A stretch of 63,767 nucleotides of DNA from Lonsdalea iberica (GTDB lineage Bacteria; Pseudomonadota; Gammaproteobacteria; Enterobacterales; Enterobacteriaceae). The DNA lies in NCBI RefSeq assembly GCF_002111585.1, contig NZ_LUTP01000021.1, positions 1-63,767 on the forward strand, given 5' to 3'. This document shows positions 1 through 11,903 of this stretch, piece by piece; positions within the stretch are counted from its first letter, which is position 1; every line of letters starts with the position of its first letter. The notes beneath the pieces were generated by a model. It was not told where the DNA came from. It ran no database searches and saw only the letters and a program-made list of their open reading frames with translations. Position numbers and translations under genes: made by a program.

Positions 1-290
<290 letters not shown>

Positions 291-328
291 TCACGGAGAG
301 AGCACGGGATCAATATGTTAAACCCGGA

Positions 329-2446
<2,118 letters not shown>

Positions 2447-2532
2447 CTATTCCTAGGGCGTTCAAAGTAGTAAAAAACCCAAACGGGTTAGCCTTTGAGG
2501 CGCCCGCTGGGTTATTAACATCTACACCGGTA

Positions 2533-3018
<486 letters not shown>

Positions 3019-3099
3019 TTAATTCAGGATTGTCCAAAACTCTACGAGTTTAGTTTGACATTAAAGTTAAAACGTTTGGCCTTACTTAACGGAGAACCA

Positions 3100-3474
<375 letters not shown>

Positions 3475-3555
3475 TCAAAAAGCTCCTGGGTTTTGCTTCG
3501 TAAACACGTAATAAATCGTCTCATACTTGCACAAGGCAAAGTATAAGGACGCAGA

Positions 3556-3584
3556 ATTTTAGGGCTGCCCGGATGAGGAGTCAA
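3556..3584 (-). promoter_or_regulatory. Sigma-70 promoter of the str operon
   Basis: Read on the minus strand, a TTGACT -35 box (3584-3579) is separated by exactly 17 bases from a TAAAAT -10 box (3561-3556). The predicted start lies near 3549, giving an rpsL leader of about 75 bases. The position and boxes match the well-known E. coli rpsL promoter. Confidence 0.85.
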
Positions 3585-3603
3585 GAAATATACAAAAATA
3601 CCG

Positions 3604-3891
3604 CTACCAGGCCATCTGTCCGGAATGTTGGGCCGTGAGTTTTACAAATTCATTATAGCCAATCAGCGCCACGCCGCTCGATATTTGAGCAATTATTCCC
3701 CGCGCCGAGGCATCTTCTTTTAGGGCATAAACGGGCACGCCCACGGCCAGTATAGGTATAAGCATCGCGGCATCGGCCAGCGCCGCCGTCACGCCATCCT
3801 GAAATAGGAGAATGACATCTTCGCTTCCGACGTTGCGCAACATGGCATCTATATCGATCTGATACGGGGAGCGAGAAAGTGTATGCAGCAT
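3604..3891 (-). CDS. tusB: Sulfurtransferase complex subunit TusB
   Basis: Small 95-residue protein of the DsrH/TusB family (MLHTLSRSPY start). With TusC and TusD it forms the hexameric relay that passes persulfide sulfur from TusA to TusE and MnmA for 2-thiouridine synthesis at the tRNA wobble base. It follows tusC after 10 bases and is the last gene of the yheO-tusDCB group before the rpsL promoter. Confidence 0.96.
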   Translation of the reverse strand: MLHTLSRSPYQIDIDAMLRNVGSEDVILLFQDGVTAALADAAMLIPILAVGVPVYALKEDASARGIIAQISSGVALIGYNEFVKLTAQHSGQMAW

Positions 3892-3901
3892 AAATGTCTC
3901 A

Positions 3902-4261
3902 CTAGAAGGTAAGAACGGTATCGTAAGTTTTCAATGTTTGGGACAGTTTTTCCGAAGGCTGAACTTCGACCGGCAAAACCCACTGGGTGTCTTTTGAAAT
4001 GCCACGCTGCTGTAATGACCGCTCGCAAACATAACATTGATCGATATCGTATAGCGGTAGGACGCCAAAGGTCGCAATGTAGTCGCGCATGAGAATCACG
4101 CCCGGCTGTTGCTCCGGCAGAAGCTGGAAAACACCGTCTGAGAGGAAAAATACGCCGATGTCTTCCGTCAACGCAGACATCGCCAAAAGCGCATCCAGCC
4201 CTTCTCTACCAGAAGCGCTGCCGTGCGGGGAATGGGTAAATACAAAAGCGACACGTTTCAT
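3902..4261 (-). CDS. tusC: Sulfurtransferase complex subunit TusC
   Basis: DsrF/TusC family protein of 119 residues ([20 protein letters not shown]). It is a structural member of the TusBCD heterohexamer in tRNA 2-thiolation. It starts 14 bases after tusD and is followed 10 bases later by tusB, so the three are almost certainly co-translated from one mRNA. Confidence 0.96.
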   Translation of the reverse strand: MKRVAFVFTHSPHGSASGREGLDALLAMSALTEDIGVFFLSDGVFQLLPEQQPGVILMRDYIATFGVLPLYDIDQCYVCERSLQQRGISKDTQWVLPVEVQPSEKLSQTLKTYDTVLTF

Positions 4262-4275
4262 AGCATGAGCCCGCG

Positions 4276-4665
4276 TTAAAACTGCACGACCCTGTCGCAG
4301 GTCAGTACGGATTGAGCCAGTTCGCCCAGGCCACTCAGACTGAATCCCGGCTGCAGGTTCGCGCCGTTCAGTTTCAACTGAGCCGCCTGATCGCTATCGG
4401 TGACGCCGCGGCGTAACGCAGCCGCGACGCAGACATTCAACGCGACCTGATGCTCCTCATGCAAATGTTGCCAGGCCCGCACGATATCGAATTCGTCGTT
4501 GGCCGGGGAGGTCAACTGGTTCGCGTTGAGTACGCCTTCCCGATAAAAAAATACGCTTTGGAGCCGATAGCCTGCGGCCAGCAGCGTCTGCGCAAACTGA
4601 AGTGCGCTGCTCGACTGCTGTGTTCCATATGCCGGTCCGGTGACCAGCAGACAGTATTCCAGCAT
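4276..4665 (-). CDS. tusD: Sulfurtransferase subunit TusD
   Basis: DsrE/TusD family protein of 129 residues. The catalytic cysteine that carries the persulfide is visible as Cys79 in the [13 protein letters not shown] segment, equivalent to Cys78 of E. coli TusD. The start codon overlaps the yheO stop codon by one base (TAATG), which implies translational coupling to yheO. Confidence 0.96.
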   Translation of the reverse strand: MLEYCLLVTGPAYGTQQSSSALQFAQTLLAAGYRLQSVFFYREGVLNANQLTSPANDEFDIVRAWQHLHEEHQVALNVCVAAALRRGVTDSDQAAQLKLNGANLQPGFSLSGLGELAQSVLTCDRVVQF

Positions 4666-5387
4666 TAGCGATCATGCCCGCTGAGGTCGCCGTTTTTGAA
4701 CTGGCGAATATAGAGATACACGGTGTGCTTGGAGATATTCAACCGATCGGCAACCTGATTGATGGCATCCTTAATATCGAAAATCCCTTTCTCATAAAGG
4801 TTAAGCACAATCTGCCGGTTCTTGGCGTTATTGGACACATTGCGATCGCTGTTCACCTCTTCGATGGTGAACTCCAACGTTTGCGTGACCAAATCTTCCA
4901 CGGAAGACGCGAAGTTAACGGAAGATGCCACCGCTTTAATCTCAGGCGGCATAAATGTTTGCATGATTTGTGAGAACGGCACGTCCAAATTCATGTTCAT
5001 ACACAGCAGACCAATCACACGCTGCTCACGATTACGAATAGCGATGATGATTGACTTCATCAGCATGCCGCTTTTGGCGCGTGTGAAATACACCTGCGAC
5101 ACGCTGCTGTCTTCACCGGCCATATCATGCACCATCCGTAGCGCCATATCGGTGATAGGCGAACCGATTTTACGCCCGGTATGCTCGCCATTCGCGATAC
5201 GCACCGCGGAACATTTTAAATTTTCCAGCGAATGCAGCACGACTTCGCAGTGTTCACCGATTAGCATCGCTAAACCATCAACGACGGCTTCATACGACTT
5301 CAGGATTTCGTAATCCGTTTGTGAAAACGGACGTTCATCCAGCAAATCAAGCTCATTCGACTCTGCTGAAAGAAGCGAACTAGACAT
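4665..5387 (-). CDS. yheO: YheO-type PAS/HTH transcriptional regulator
   Basis: Protein of 240 residues. The N-terminal half is a YheO-like PAS domain (about residues 25-140). The C-terminal segment (about 180-235) ends in a helix-turn-helix, [17 protein letters not shown]. The ATG at 5387 was chosen over an in-frame ATG at 5411 because AAGGTGG lies 8 bases before it and because it gives the E. coli length. The family resembles DNA-binding regulators such as TfoX-linked or DecR-linked PAS-HTH proteins, but its targets are unclear. It sits directly upstream of and overlaps tusD. Confidence 0.9.
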   Translation of the reverse strand: MSSSLLSAESNELDLLDERPFSQTDYEILKSYEAVVDGLAMLIGEHCEVVLHSLENLKCSAVRIANGEHTGRKIGSPITDMALRMVHDMAGEDSSVSQVYFTRAKSGMLMKSIIIAIRNREQRVIGLLCMNMNLDVPFSQIMQTFMPPEIKAVASSVNFASSVEDLVTQTLEFTIEEVNSDRNVSNNAKNRQIVLNLYEKGIFDIKDAINQVADRLNISKHTVYLYIRQFKNGDLSGHDR

Positions 5388-5871
5388 GGCAAACACCACC
5401 TTCAATGTCATTCAATTGATCGTATTGACAGGAGGGTTAGTCTACCAAAACTCCCCCTCTCTCGTCCCTGAAATTCGCGGCGTCATACCGCAAGACTGAA
5501 AGGATGAGACCTCCATGATACCTGCTTTCGTCAGCGTTTCTCGCCCGTTAAAGGCAGACTTATCAGAGGGGGGAAATCAGCTTGGGATTGGCTACCGCGC
5601 TGGAGCAGTATAACGCCTGCGAAGGTTTTTGCCGCGTTTATCACATCGAAAAGGAAGACCGTAGGGGCTCGCGCCCCATCATCTATGCCATAGACGGCGG
5701 ATAAAATGCGGTTATGCTCGTTCCTGCTGTGTCTCACATTGCCGTTTATGCAGACGATAGTTTTCTGCTGCTTATCGAAATTAACCTATAGCGACAAACG
5801 CTTATCGTCATTTTGAGTGATGATTTTAGAAGGTGGAAATCTAATGGTACTCACTACATTATGCCCATGCA
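5388..5871. other. yheO-fkpA intergenic region, no firm gene
   Basis: About 480 bases separate the start of yheO from the fkpA terminator. They should hold the yheO promoter. A GGGGC-TCGC-GCCCC hairpin is visible near 5653-5666. A 41-codon plus-strand frame (TTG start near 5582, preceded by a GAGGGGGG purine run, ending with a TAA near 5702) reads like soluble protein, but I cannot match it to any family. A 68-codon frame on the opposite strand is equally unsupported. I do not call a gene. Confidence 0.4.
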
Positions 5872-5899
5872 TAAAAAAACCGCAGGATGACCTGCGGTT
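5872..5899 (-). terminator. Intrinsic terminator of fkpA
   Basis: Perfect 9-bp stem AACCGCAGG / CCTGCGGTT with a 4-base loop. On the minus strand it is followed by a run of seven T residues. It lies about 20 bases after the fkpA stop codon. Confidence 0.9.
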
Positions 5900-5919
5900 C
5901 TTCGTGGCAAAGCGCTGTA

Positions 5920-6756
5920 TTACTTAGCGCTTGGCTGAGCAGCTTTCTCGTCAGCTGGTTTTTCAGCTTTTGCAGCTTCAGCCGTTTTAGCTTCAGCTTC
6001 AGATTTGATGTCCAGCAGTTCCACGTCAAATACCAGCGTAGAGTTGGCTGGAATGCCCGGTACGCCCGTTTCACCGTAAGCCAGTGCCGGCGGGATGACC
6101 ATTTTAATCTTGCCGCCTTTCTTGACGTGTTTCAGGCCTTCGGTCCAACCCGGAATGACGCCATCCAGACGGAAAGAAAGCGGTTCACCGCGTTTGTAGG
6201 AGTTGTCGAACTCATTGCCGTCAACCAGCGTACCTTTGTAGTTGACTACCACGGTATCACTGTCTTTCGGCGCTGCGCCCGTGCCTTCCTTTTCTACCTG
6301 ATAAAGCAGGCCGGAGTTAGTTTTCTTCACGCCTTTTTCTTTGGCAAAAGTATCGCGGTATTTAGTACCTTTGTCCGCGTTCTCTTTCGCATCTTGCTTC
6401 ATTTTGATTTTAGCCGCTTCTTTCACACGGCCCTCAAATGACTGCAACGTTTTTTCGATTTCTTCATCAGACAGTTTGCTCTTGTCCGCAAACGCGTCCT
6501 GCACGCCTTGGATCAGCTGTTCTTTATCGAGCTTGATGCCAAGTTTTTCTTGCTCTTTCAGGGAATTATCCATGTAACGTCCCAGAGAGGCGCCCAACGC
6601 GTATGCCGCAGCCTGTTCATCGTTGTTGAATTTTGCTGTTGTCGTACTTGTCGAGCTGCTATCGGACGCTTTTGCTGTCTCCGCGGCCATTGCGCCGGTA
6701 TTCAAAGCCAGTGTCATTGTGGTTGCTAGCAGCGTTACTTTAAACAGTGATTTCAT
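5920..6756 (-). CDS. fkpA: Periplasmic FKBP-type peptidyl-prolyl isomerase and chaperone
   Basis: Protein of 278 residues with a Sec signal peptide (MKSLFKVTLLATTMTLALN, cleavage after AMA). It has an alpha-helical dimerisation domain (about 40-140), a C-terminal FKBP domain (about 150-250) containing YKGTLVDGNEFDNSY and VIPGWTEGL, and an Ala/Lys/Glu-rich tail. It folds outer-membrane and periplasmic proteins. The ATG at 6756 was preferred over 6771 because GGAGA lies just before it. A candidate sigma-E promoter lies upstream. Confidence 0.97.
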   Translation of the reverse strand: MKSLFKVTLLATTMTLALNTGAMAAETAKASDSSSTSTTTAKFNNDEQAAAYALGASLGRYMDNSLKEQEKLGIKLDKEQLIQGVQDAFADKSKLSDEEIEKTLQSFEGRVKEAAKIKMKQDAKENADKGTKYRDTFAKEKGVKKTNSGLLYQVEKEGTGAAPKDSDTVVVNYKGTLVDGNEFDNSYKRGEPLSFRLDGVIPGWTEGLKHVKKGGKIKMVIPPALAYGETGVPGIPANSTLVFDVELLDIKSEAEAKTAEAAKAEKPADEKAAQPSAK

Positions 6757-6898
6757 CCATCTCTCCAGCATCCGAGACCCGGTAGGCCCCGGTAATCATT
6801 TAAAAAGTCGAAACTACTATAGCTGTGTGTGCGGAGACATTACAACGAACACACCGCTATCTTCGATAAAATTCCCTTATACGCTCATTGCGCCCTAC

Positions 6899-6927
6899 TC
6901 CGACCATTTTTACTACCAGAAGTTTCC
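6899..6927 (-). promoter_or_regulatory. Candidate sigma-E promoter for fkpA
   Basis: On the minus strand GGAAACTT (6927-6920) is followed after about 15 bases by GGTCGGA (6905-6899). The sigma-E consensus is GGAACTT, about 16 bases, then GTCNNA. E. coli fkpA is a classical sigma-E gene, so position and family agree. The start would give a leader of roughly 140 bases before the fkpA ATG. Confidence 0.5.
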
Positions 6928-6971
6928 GCTTTCTGACAAACTCTACCGCTGACCGTCTGGGAGGAAGTCAC

Positions 6972-7190
6972 ATGTCGCAGCAATTACTCGAACAGCGCCT
7001 TGAACTACTGGAAAGCCGCATCGCGTTTCAGGAGATAACGATTGAGGAGCTGAACCAAACCGTGGTCCAGCATGAACTGGAGATGGCCAGAGTGCGTGAA
7101 CAACTGCACTTGCTGGTGGATAAACTGAAGGCGACGGCACCGTCTCTGATTGCCTCGCAGTCTGAAGAAACACCTCCGCCGCACTACTAA
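6972..7190 (+). CDS. slyX: SlyX family protein
   Basis: Protein of 72 residues, the usual SlyX length. It is almost entirely a predicted coiled coil ([23 protein letters not shown]) with a short polar tail ending PPPHY. The start was fixed by GAGGAAG 5 bases upstream. Its function is unknown. It is conserved next to slyD and fkpA in enterobacteria, but here slyD lies 4 kb away because of the inserted regulator/kinase/permease block. Confidence 0.93.
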   Translation: MSQQLLEQRLELLESRIAFQEITIEELNQTVVQHELEMARVREQLHLLVDKLKATAPSLIASQSEETPPPHY

Positions 7191-7211
7191 ATACATCGTT
7201 CTGCCGTCGTG

Positions 7212-8255
7212 CTAAGCCTTACGCCACTGGCGCGGACTGATGCCAAACCAACGGCGAAATGCCCGGGAAAACGCACTCACCTCCGAGTACCCCAGTAAAA
7301 AAGCCATTTCAGAAATTGAGAGCTGCCGCTGCTGCAAATAGTGCGTCGCCATTTCACAGCGCACCTTCTCCACCAGTTGAGTGAAGGTGATACCCGCATT
7401 CTTCAACCTCCGCTGCAGCGACCAGCTCGACAAACCGATATTTTCCGCCACCTCGTCCAGCGAAGGCTCTCCCTGCGAAAGTCCCTGACGCAGTTGAGCG
7501 CGCGCCATATCCACCACGCTCTGCTGCTGCACATCGCTGTTCAACTGCCGCAGAGAATCTTGCACGACCAACAGCAGCAACGGATCGTGTTGCGGCATGG
7601 CTTTAAGCAAGTCGCGCTTGGGAATCAACAGCGAATTGAACGGCTGGTCGAAGTAAACCGGCGCATCAAACACTTTACAGTGCTCATGCCACTGCTCCGG
7701 CCGAGGGTGTTCGAAATGCACCTCCCGCGGAGCCCAATGCTTGCCGGCGGCGTGGCGTACAAGGTTCAGAATCATACCCAACGTCAGCTCGGCATCCTGC
7801 CGACAGTGCAGGATCGCGCCATGACGTACCTGATAGTCAAAACGCCAACACTCGCCCTTATCGACTAGGCGCACCAGCGTATCGTGCTGATGAAATGGAA
7901 AAGCATGGGCAACGTTATGCAATGCCTGCTCGAGGGTGGCACTGCATAACCCAACGTAGCCTATCAACCCGAGCGCCTGCGGTTTGAACTGCCTGCCGTA
8001 ATGCAGACCAAAATTGGTGCAGTCAGAGTAACGCGCCGCCTCTTCCAGTACGCGACAGTAGTTGACCAACCCGACACTGAGCGTTGGGCAGGCCAACAGC
8101 TCCGGATCAATACCGCTAATGCCGAGAATGCGGTCGGCATCGCCGCCATTATCTCCGATGAATTGACCCAACCCTGCCGCTGCCGCTGCCAGTACGCCCC
8201 GGTGGCCGAGCGGAATGCCCGCCGGCGGAGGAAGCCGAAACGACGGTGTTTCCAT
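7212..8255 (-). CDS. AraC-family transcriptional regulator with Arabinose_bd-type N-terminus
   Basis: Protein of 347 residues. The N-terminal ~210 residues resemble the ligand-sensing domain of OruR/ArgR-like AraC regulators (conserved ALGLIGYVGLCSATLEQAL). The C-terminal ~100 residues hold the two AraC helix-turn-helices, including LGYSEVSAFSRAFRRWFG. The ATG at 8255 is preceded by GAGGGGG. The gene lies downstream of the APH-type kinase, separated from it by a terminator, and near a divergent amino-alcohol type permease. It is the natural candidate regulator of that cassette. The inducer is unknown; an ethanolamine-like or amino-acid-like molecule is an inference from context. Confidence 0.85.
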   Translation of the reverse strand: METPSFRLPPPAGIPLGHRGVLAAAAAGLGQFIGDNGGDADRILGISGIDPELLACPTLSVGLVNYCRVLEEAARYSDCTNFGLHYGRQFKPQALGLIGYVGLCSATLEQALHNVAHAFPFHQHDTLVRLVDKGECWRFDYQVRHGAILHCRQDAELTLGMILNLVRHAAGKHWAPREVHFEHPRPEQWHEHCKVFDAPVYFDQPFNSLLIPKRDLLKAMPQHDPLLLLVVQDSLRQLNSDVQQQSVVDMARAQLRQGLSQGEPSLDEVAENIGLSSWSLQRRLKNAGITFTQLVEKVRCEMATHYLQQRQLSISEMAFLLGYSEVSAFSRAFRRWFGISPRQWRKA

Positions 8256-8414
8256 AATGTCCCCCTCTGTCATACAAGACGTCAAATCGAACAGAAAAAG
8301 CAATTTCCATACCAGCGGATGGCTATGGCTGACGGCTCCAGGCGGTTACCCGGTAAAACAGTGGGATAATATTGGGAGGACCGAAGAATACGGAGGAAGA
8401 CAGGCCGGCAAAAT

Positions 8415-8448
8415 CGAAAAGAGGCACTGCCGCACTACAGCGGTGCCT
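8415..8448 (-). terminator. Intrinsic terminator after the APH-type kinase
   Basis: On the minus strand the arms AGGCAC and GTGCCT enclose a CGC/GCG inner pairing and are followed by CTTTTCGATTTT. It separates the kinase transcript from the downstream AraC-family gene, so the two are not a simple operon. Confidence 0.65.
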
Positions 8449-8482
8449 TGAGATGGTGCAAATAGTTTTCGAAAAGCGCGGG

Positions 8483-9481
8483 CTAGGCCCCTACCGGCAG
8501 CCCACCGTCCAGATATCGCTGGCACAGCCTGACGGTATTGGGGCACCAACGTTCACCCATGCTTTTGGCCTGTTCCGTTTGCTGATGGGAACCAATCCAG
8601 GCCGTCATCTGGATGCGGCGCTGCACAATTAGCGAAGGGATCACCGCCAAGTCTGCGTCGCTCAAGGGACAGATCTGTTGATAGCCCCTCAACCAACCTT
8701 CTACCCATTCAGGCGCTCGCGGATGATGCTCGACAAAGCTGATGGCCGCAGCGAGATCGTGCAGATACCAGCCCAAACCGCAGTCATCGAAGTCAATCAC
8801 CCGTGTTTCCCCGCGCAGCAGCAAGAGATTCGTCAAACGCAGATCCGCATGGATCAATCCGTAGCGCTGCGATGATTTACCGTAGTCGGCCAGCACTGCG
8901 CTCACCCGCCTTATCGTTTCTTCGATAACAGGATGGTCGGACGGAAAAAGGTAGGGCGCGTCCTGCCAACGCCCCCAATGCGCGTTCGGCCCGACCATCG
9001 TTTCGTGATCCCATACGATACGACGAAAGCCGGTAGGGGGCTGCCAACGGCGACTGTGCTGATGCAGCCGGGCGGTGATCCGGCCCAGTTGCTCGAAGGC
9101 CGAGCCGTCCACATCGGTCGTCGGCATCTCGCCCTCAATCCAGTGAAAGAGCACGACATTGCGTTCCACGCCGTCCTCTAATGACACGGTCTGCACCGCG
9201 CTTCCATCCTGACCCATCAGCGGTTCCGGCACGATGATGCCTTCCTGACGCAATTCAGCCAACCAGCTCAGTTCGCCGTTGATATCATCGCGATGGTGAT
9301 AGCCGGGCCGGTGAATACGCATGGCATAACGTTTTCCACCGGCATCCAGCCGATAGGTCGCATTTTCCGAACGGCACAGCAGCGTCAGCGTACCCTGAAG
9401 CTCGGCAGAGTAGCGGCCCATCGCCCGCGCCGCTAACCGGCTCATCGTGATGTTATCAAGCGTATCGTATTGTTCCGCCAT
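8483..9481 (-). CDS. Aminoglycoside-phosphotransferase-fold small-molecule kinase
   Basis: Protein of 332 residues of the APH/choline-kinase superfamily. The catalytic loop HADLRLTN (about residues 216-223) matches HxDxxxxN, and VIDFDDCG supplies the metal-binding Asp. The N-lobe has the YAMRIHRPGY ATP-lysine region. Superfamily members phosphorylate choline, ethanolamine, homoserine, hydroxylysine or Ser/Thr residues (SrkA). It is divergent from an ethanolamine-family permease and near an AraC regulator, so an amino-alcohol kinase acting on the imported substrate is the best inference. An antibiotic-resistance role is unlikely. Substrate specificity cannot be read from the sequence. Confidence 0.8.
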   Translation of the reverse strand: MAEQYDTLDNITMSRLAARAMGRYSAELQGTLTLLCRSENATYRLDAGGKRYAMRIHRPGYHHRDDINGELSWLAELRQEGIIVPEPLMGQDGSAVQTVSLEDGVERNVVLFHWIEGEMPTTDVDGSAFEQLGRITARLHQHSRRWQPPTGFRRIVWDHETMVGPNAHWGRWQDAPYLFPSDHPVIEETIRRVSAVLADYGKSSQRYGLIHADLRLTNLLLLRGETRVIDFDDCGLGWYLHDLAAAISFVEHHPRAPEWVEGWLRGYQQICPLSDADLAVIPSLIVQRRIQMTAWIGSHQQTEQAKSMGERWCPNTVRLCQRYLDGGLPVGA

Positions 9482-9779
9482 CGTAAGATCTCATCCAAGG
9501 AAGTGGCTTACAGACCTTCAGCATGTAATGACGGCCATTCCGATGCTTGACGTAAAGGCAGTAAAAGTTGACCGCAGACGACAACCTGCCCTCTCTCCTT
9601 TTCTTCTTTGACCCCAGAGCGCAAAAAACACCTCGTTAGTGTCAAGTATCCGCGCCCACAACGGCGTCATCATCGAGCGGATGCAGCCCACCGCAGAAAA
9701 TGCCCTTAGACGCCATACCCAGCTGTTGTACCTATAAAAATGCGGTTCATTTCATCCATACTTTAGAGGGGATAACATC
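9482..9779. promoter_or_regulatory. Divergent kinase/permease promoter region
   Basis: About 300 bases separate the start codons of the minus-strand kinase and the plus-strand permease, so promoters for both must lie here. The permease has a clear ribosome binding site (GAGGGG, 8 bases before its ATG). I could not identify convincing -35/-10 pairs or a direct repeat typical of AraC-family operators. Confidence 0.45.
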
Positions 9780-11147
9780 ATGACAATGCAGTTAAAACCC
9801 ACGTTGGGGGCCCTGCATCTTTGGGGGATCGCCGTCGGTCTGGTCATTTCCGGCGAGTATTTTGGCTGGAGCTACGGCTGGGGCGTCGCAGGCACGCTCG
9901 GATTTTTGGTCACTACCCTCATGATCGCCGCCATGTATACCTGTTTCATCTTCAGTTTTACCGAGCTGACCACAGCCATACCTCACGCCGGCGGTCCTTT
10001 CGCCTACAGCCGTCGTGCTTTCGGCGAAACCGGTGGAATGATCGCCGGTATGGCGACGCTGATTGAATTCGTTTTTGCCCCTCCGGCTATCTCGATGGCG
10101 ATCGGCGCCTATCTGAACGTACAGTTTCCCAATCTGGACCCGCGCTATGCCGCAACGGGCGCCTATTTGGTGTTTATGGGGCTGAATATTCTGGGTGTGA
10201 AACTCGCCGCGATGTTCGAACTTTGCGTCACCCTGCTGGCGGTATTCGAACTGCTGGTCTTTATGGGCGTCGTCGCGCCCGGCTTCAGTATCAACCACTT
10301 TGTCGCCAACGGTTGGGCAGGCAGCGATAACTTCGGCCTGCCTGCGCTGTCCGGCATCTTCGCGGCGATCCCCTTCGCTATCTGGTTCTTCCTGGCGATA
10401 GAGGGCGCGGCGATGGCAGCGGAAGAAGCCAAAGATCCAAAGCGGACCATCCCTAAAGCCTATATCACCGGCATAATGACGCTGGTAAGTCTGGCGCTGG
10501 GCGTGATGTTGCTGGCGGGCGGCGTGGGCGACTGGCGGACGCTGTCCAATATTAACGACCCGCTGCCGCAGGCGATGAAAGCCGTGGTGGGCGCCCATTC
10601 GGGGTGGATGCACATGCTGGTGTGGATTGGTCTGTTCGGGCTGATTGCCAGCTTCCACGGCATCATTCTCGGCTACTCTCGGCAGTTTTTCGCACTTGCC
10701 AGAGCGGGCTACCTGCCGACCGGGTTGGCCAAGCTGTCTCGCTTCAGAACGCCGCACCGGGCGATCCTCACCGGCGGCGTTATCGGGATTGCCGCTATTT
10801 TTAGCGACAGCTGGATCAACCTGCAGGGAATGAGTCTCACCGCCGCGATGATTACAATGGCCGTATTCGGGGCTATTGTGATGTACATCATGAGTATGCT
10901 GAGTCTGTTCCGGCTGCGTCGCACCGCGCCGGAGCTCGAACGTACCTACCTGGCGCCCGGCTATCCGATCATACCGGGGATCGCCTTGGCGCTGGCCTGT
11001 CTGTGCTTAGTGGCGATGCTGTGGTTCAACCCGCTCATCGGCGCCCTTTTCATCGCGCTGATGGCCACGGCTTACATCTACTTCCTGCTCACTAAAGCCC
11101 AACGCTTCAATGCGCCGCAGGATGACATGTTGATGGGAAAAGAGTAA
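9780..11147 (+). CDS. eat: APC-superfamily permease, ethanolamine permease type
   Basis: Integral membrane protein of 455 residues with about 12 hydrophobic segments. The start GALHLWGIAVGLVISGEYFGW and the WFFLAIEGAAMAAEEAKDPKRTIPKAY segment are characteristic of the ethanolamine transporter group of the amino acid-polyamine-organocation superfamily. It should import ethanolamine or a related amino alcohol by proton symport. No eut ethanolamine ammonia-lyase genes are nearby. A phosphotransferase-fold kinase is divergently encoded instead. The family assignment is firm and the exact substrate is inferred. Confidence 0.82.
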   Translation: MTMQLKPTLGALHLWGIAVGLVISGEYFGWSYGWGVAGTLGFLVTTLMIAAMYTCFIFSFTELTTAIPHAGGPFAYSRRAFGETGGMIAGMATLIEFVFAPPAISMAIGAYLNVQFPNLDPRYAATGAYLVFMGLNILGVKLAAMFELCVTLLAVFELLVFMGVVAPGFSINHFVANGWAGSDNFGLPALSGIFAAIPFAIWFFLAIEGAAMAAEEAKDPKRTIPKAYITGIMTLVSLALGVMLLAGGVGDWRTLSNINDPLPQAMKAVVGAHSGWMHMLVWIGLFGLIASFHGIILGYSRQFFALARAGYLPTGLAKLSRFRTPHRAILTGGVIGIAAIFSDSWINLQGMSLTAAMITMAVFGAIVMYIMSMLSLFRLRRTAPELERTYLAPGYPIIPGIALALACLCLVAMLWFNPLIGALFIALMATAYIYFLLTKAQRFNAPQDDMLMGKE

Positions 11148-11189
11148 TTCCTCAGCCTCAGCCTACCCGCCATCGAAAACATCAGACGT

Positions 11190-11226
11190 AAAAAAACCCG
11201 GCCTGCATGACGCAGCGCCGGGCTTT
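11190..11226. terminator. Bidirectional terminator between the permease and slyD
   Basis: A GC-rich stem CCCGGC...GCCGGG (11197-11222), extended by CTGC/GCAG with one bulge, is flanked by a run of A on the left (T-run for minus-strand slyD) and TTTTA on the right. It can end both convergent transcripts. Confidence 0.8.
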
Positions 11227-11243
11227 TAGAGGTGAAGCCGCCC

Positions 11244-11810
11244 TTAGTGCTGGCAGCCGCATCCGCCGTGACCGCCGCAACCGCCATTACCGTGGTCATG
11301 GTCGTGGTCGTGACCGCCGCAGCAACCCTCGTGGTCGTGATCGTGTTCGCCGTGAACATGACCGTGCTCCAGCTCTTCCGCCGTCGCTTCGCGAATTGCA
11401 ACGACTTCGACATTGAAGCTCAGGTTCTGGCCCGCCAGCATGTGGTTACCATCAACCACGACGTGCTCGTCCTGAACTTCAGTAATTTCGACAGGCACCG
11501 GACCCTGATCGGTTTCAGCCAGGAAACGCATGCCGACCTGCAGCTCGTCCACACCCATGAAGACATCTTTCGGTACGCGCTGTACCAGATTTTCGTCATA
11601 GTTGCCGTAAGCCTCATTCGGGCCTACTTTGATATCGAAACGTTCGCCGACCGCACGACCGTCCAGCGCTTTTTCCAGGCCGGAAATGAGCGAGCCGCGA
11701 CCGTGCAGATAGTCCAGCGGTGCACTCACCGGAGACTCATCAACCAATACACCGTCTTCTGTACGTACCTGATAGGCCAGGCTGACCACCAGGTCTTTTG
11801 CTACTTTCAT
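11244..11810 (-). CDS. slyD: FKBP-type prolyl isomerase and nickel metallochaperone SlyD
   Basis: Cytoplasmic protein of 188 residues. It has an FKBP domain with the inserted IF chaperone flap (about 1-145) and a C-terminal metal-binding tail very rich in His, Asp, Cys and Gly that ends CGCQH. In E. coli SlyD supplies nickel to hydrogenase maturation and is the host factor for phiX174 lysis. The ATG at 11810 was chosen because AGGAGA precedes it and it yields the family start MKVAKDLVV. Confidence 0.97.
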   Translation of the reverse strand: MKVAKDLVVSLAYQVRTEDGVLVDESPVSAPLDYLHGRGSLISGLEKALDGRAVGERFDIKVGPNEAYGNYDENLVQRVPKDVFMGVDELQVGMRFLAETDQGPVPVEITEVQDEHVVVDGNHMLAGQNLSFNVEVVAIREATAEELEHGHVHGEHDHDHEGCCGGHDHDHDHGNGGCGGHGGCGCQH

Positions 11811-11903
11811 GATATCTCCTACCGTTGGAAATCGCTTTGGCGCGAATTGTAGCTGAAAAACATCCCCATTACTGCACGGAATCAAAATTCGCTACCACGC
11901 TTA

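Noticed and set aside
2455..2530. Terminator between rpsG and fusA
   Set aside because: AACCC/GGGTT arms exist, but with a long irregular loop. The genes form one known operon, so termination there is not expected.
8483..9481. Aminoglycoside resistance kinase
   Set aside because: Only the fold is shared. There are no mobile-element signs, and the context is metabolic transport and regulation.
9792..10757. Open frame of 321 codons antisense to the permease
   Set aside because: Composition is His/Gln/Arg rich with no domain or signal. It mirrors the hydrophobic codons of the permease.
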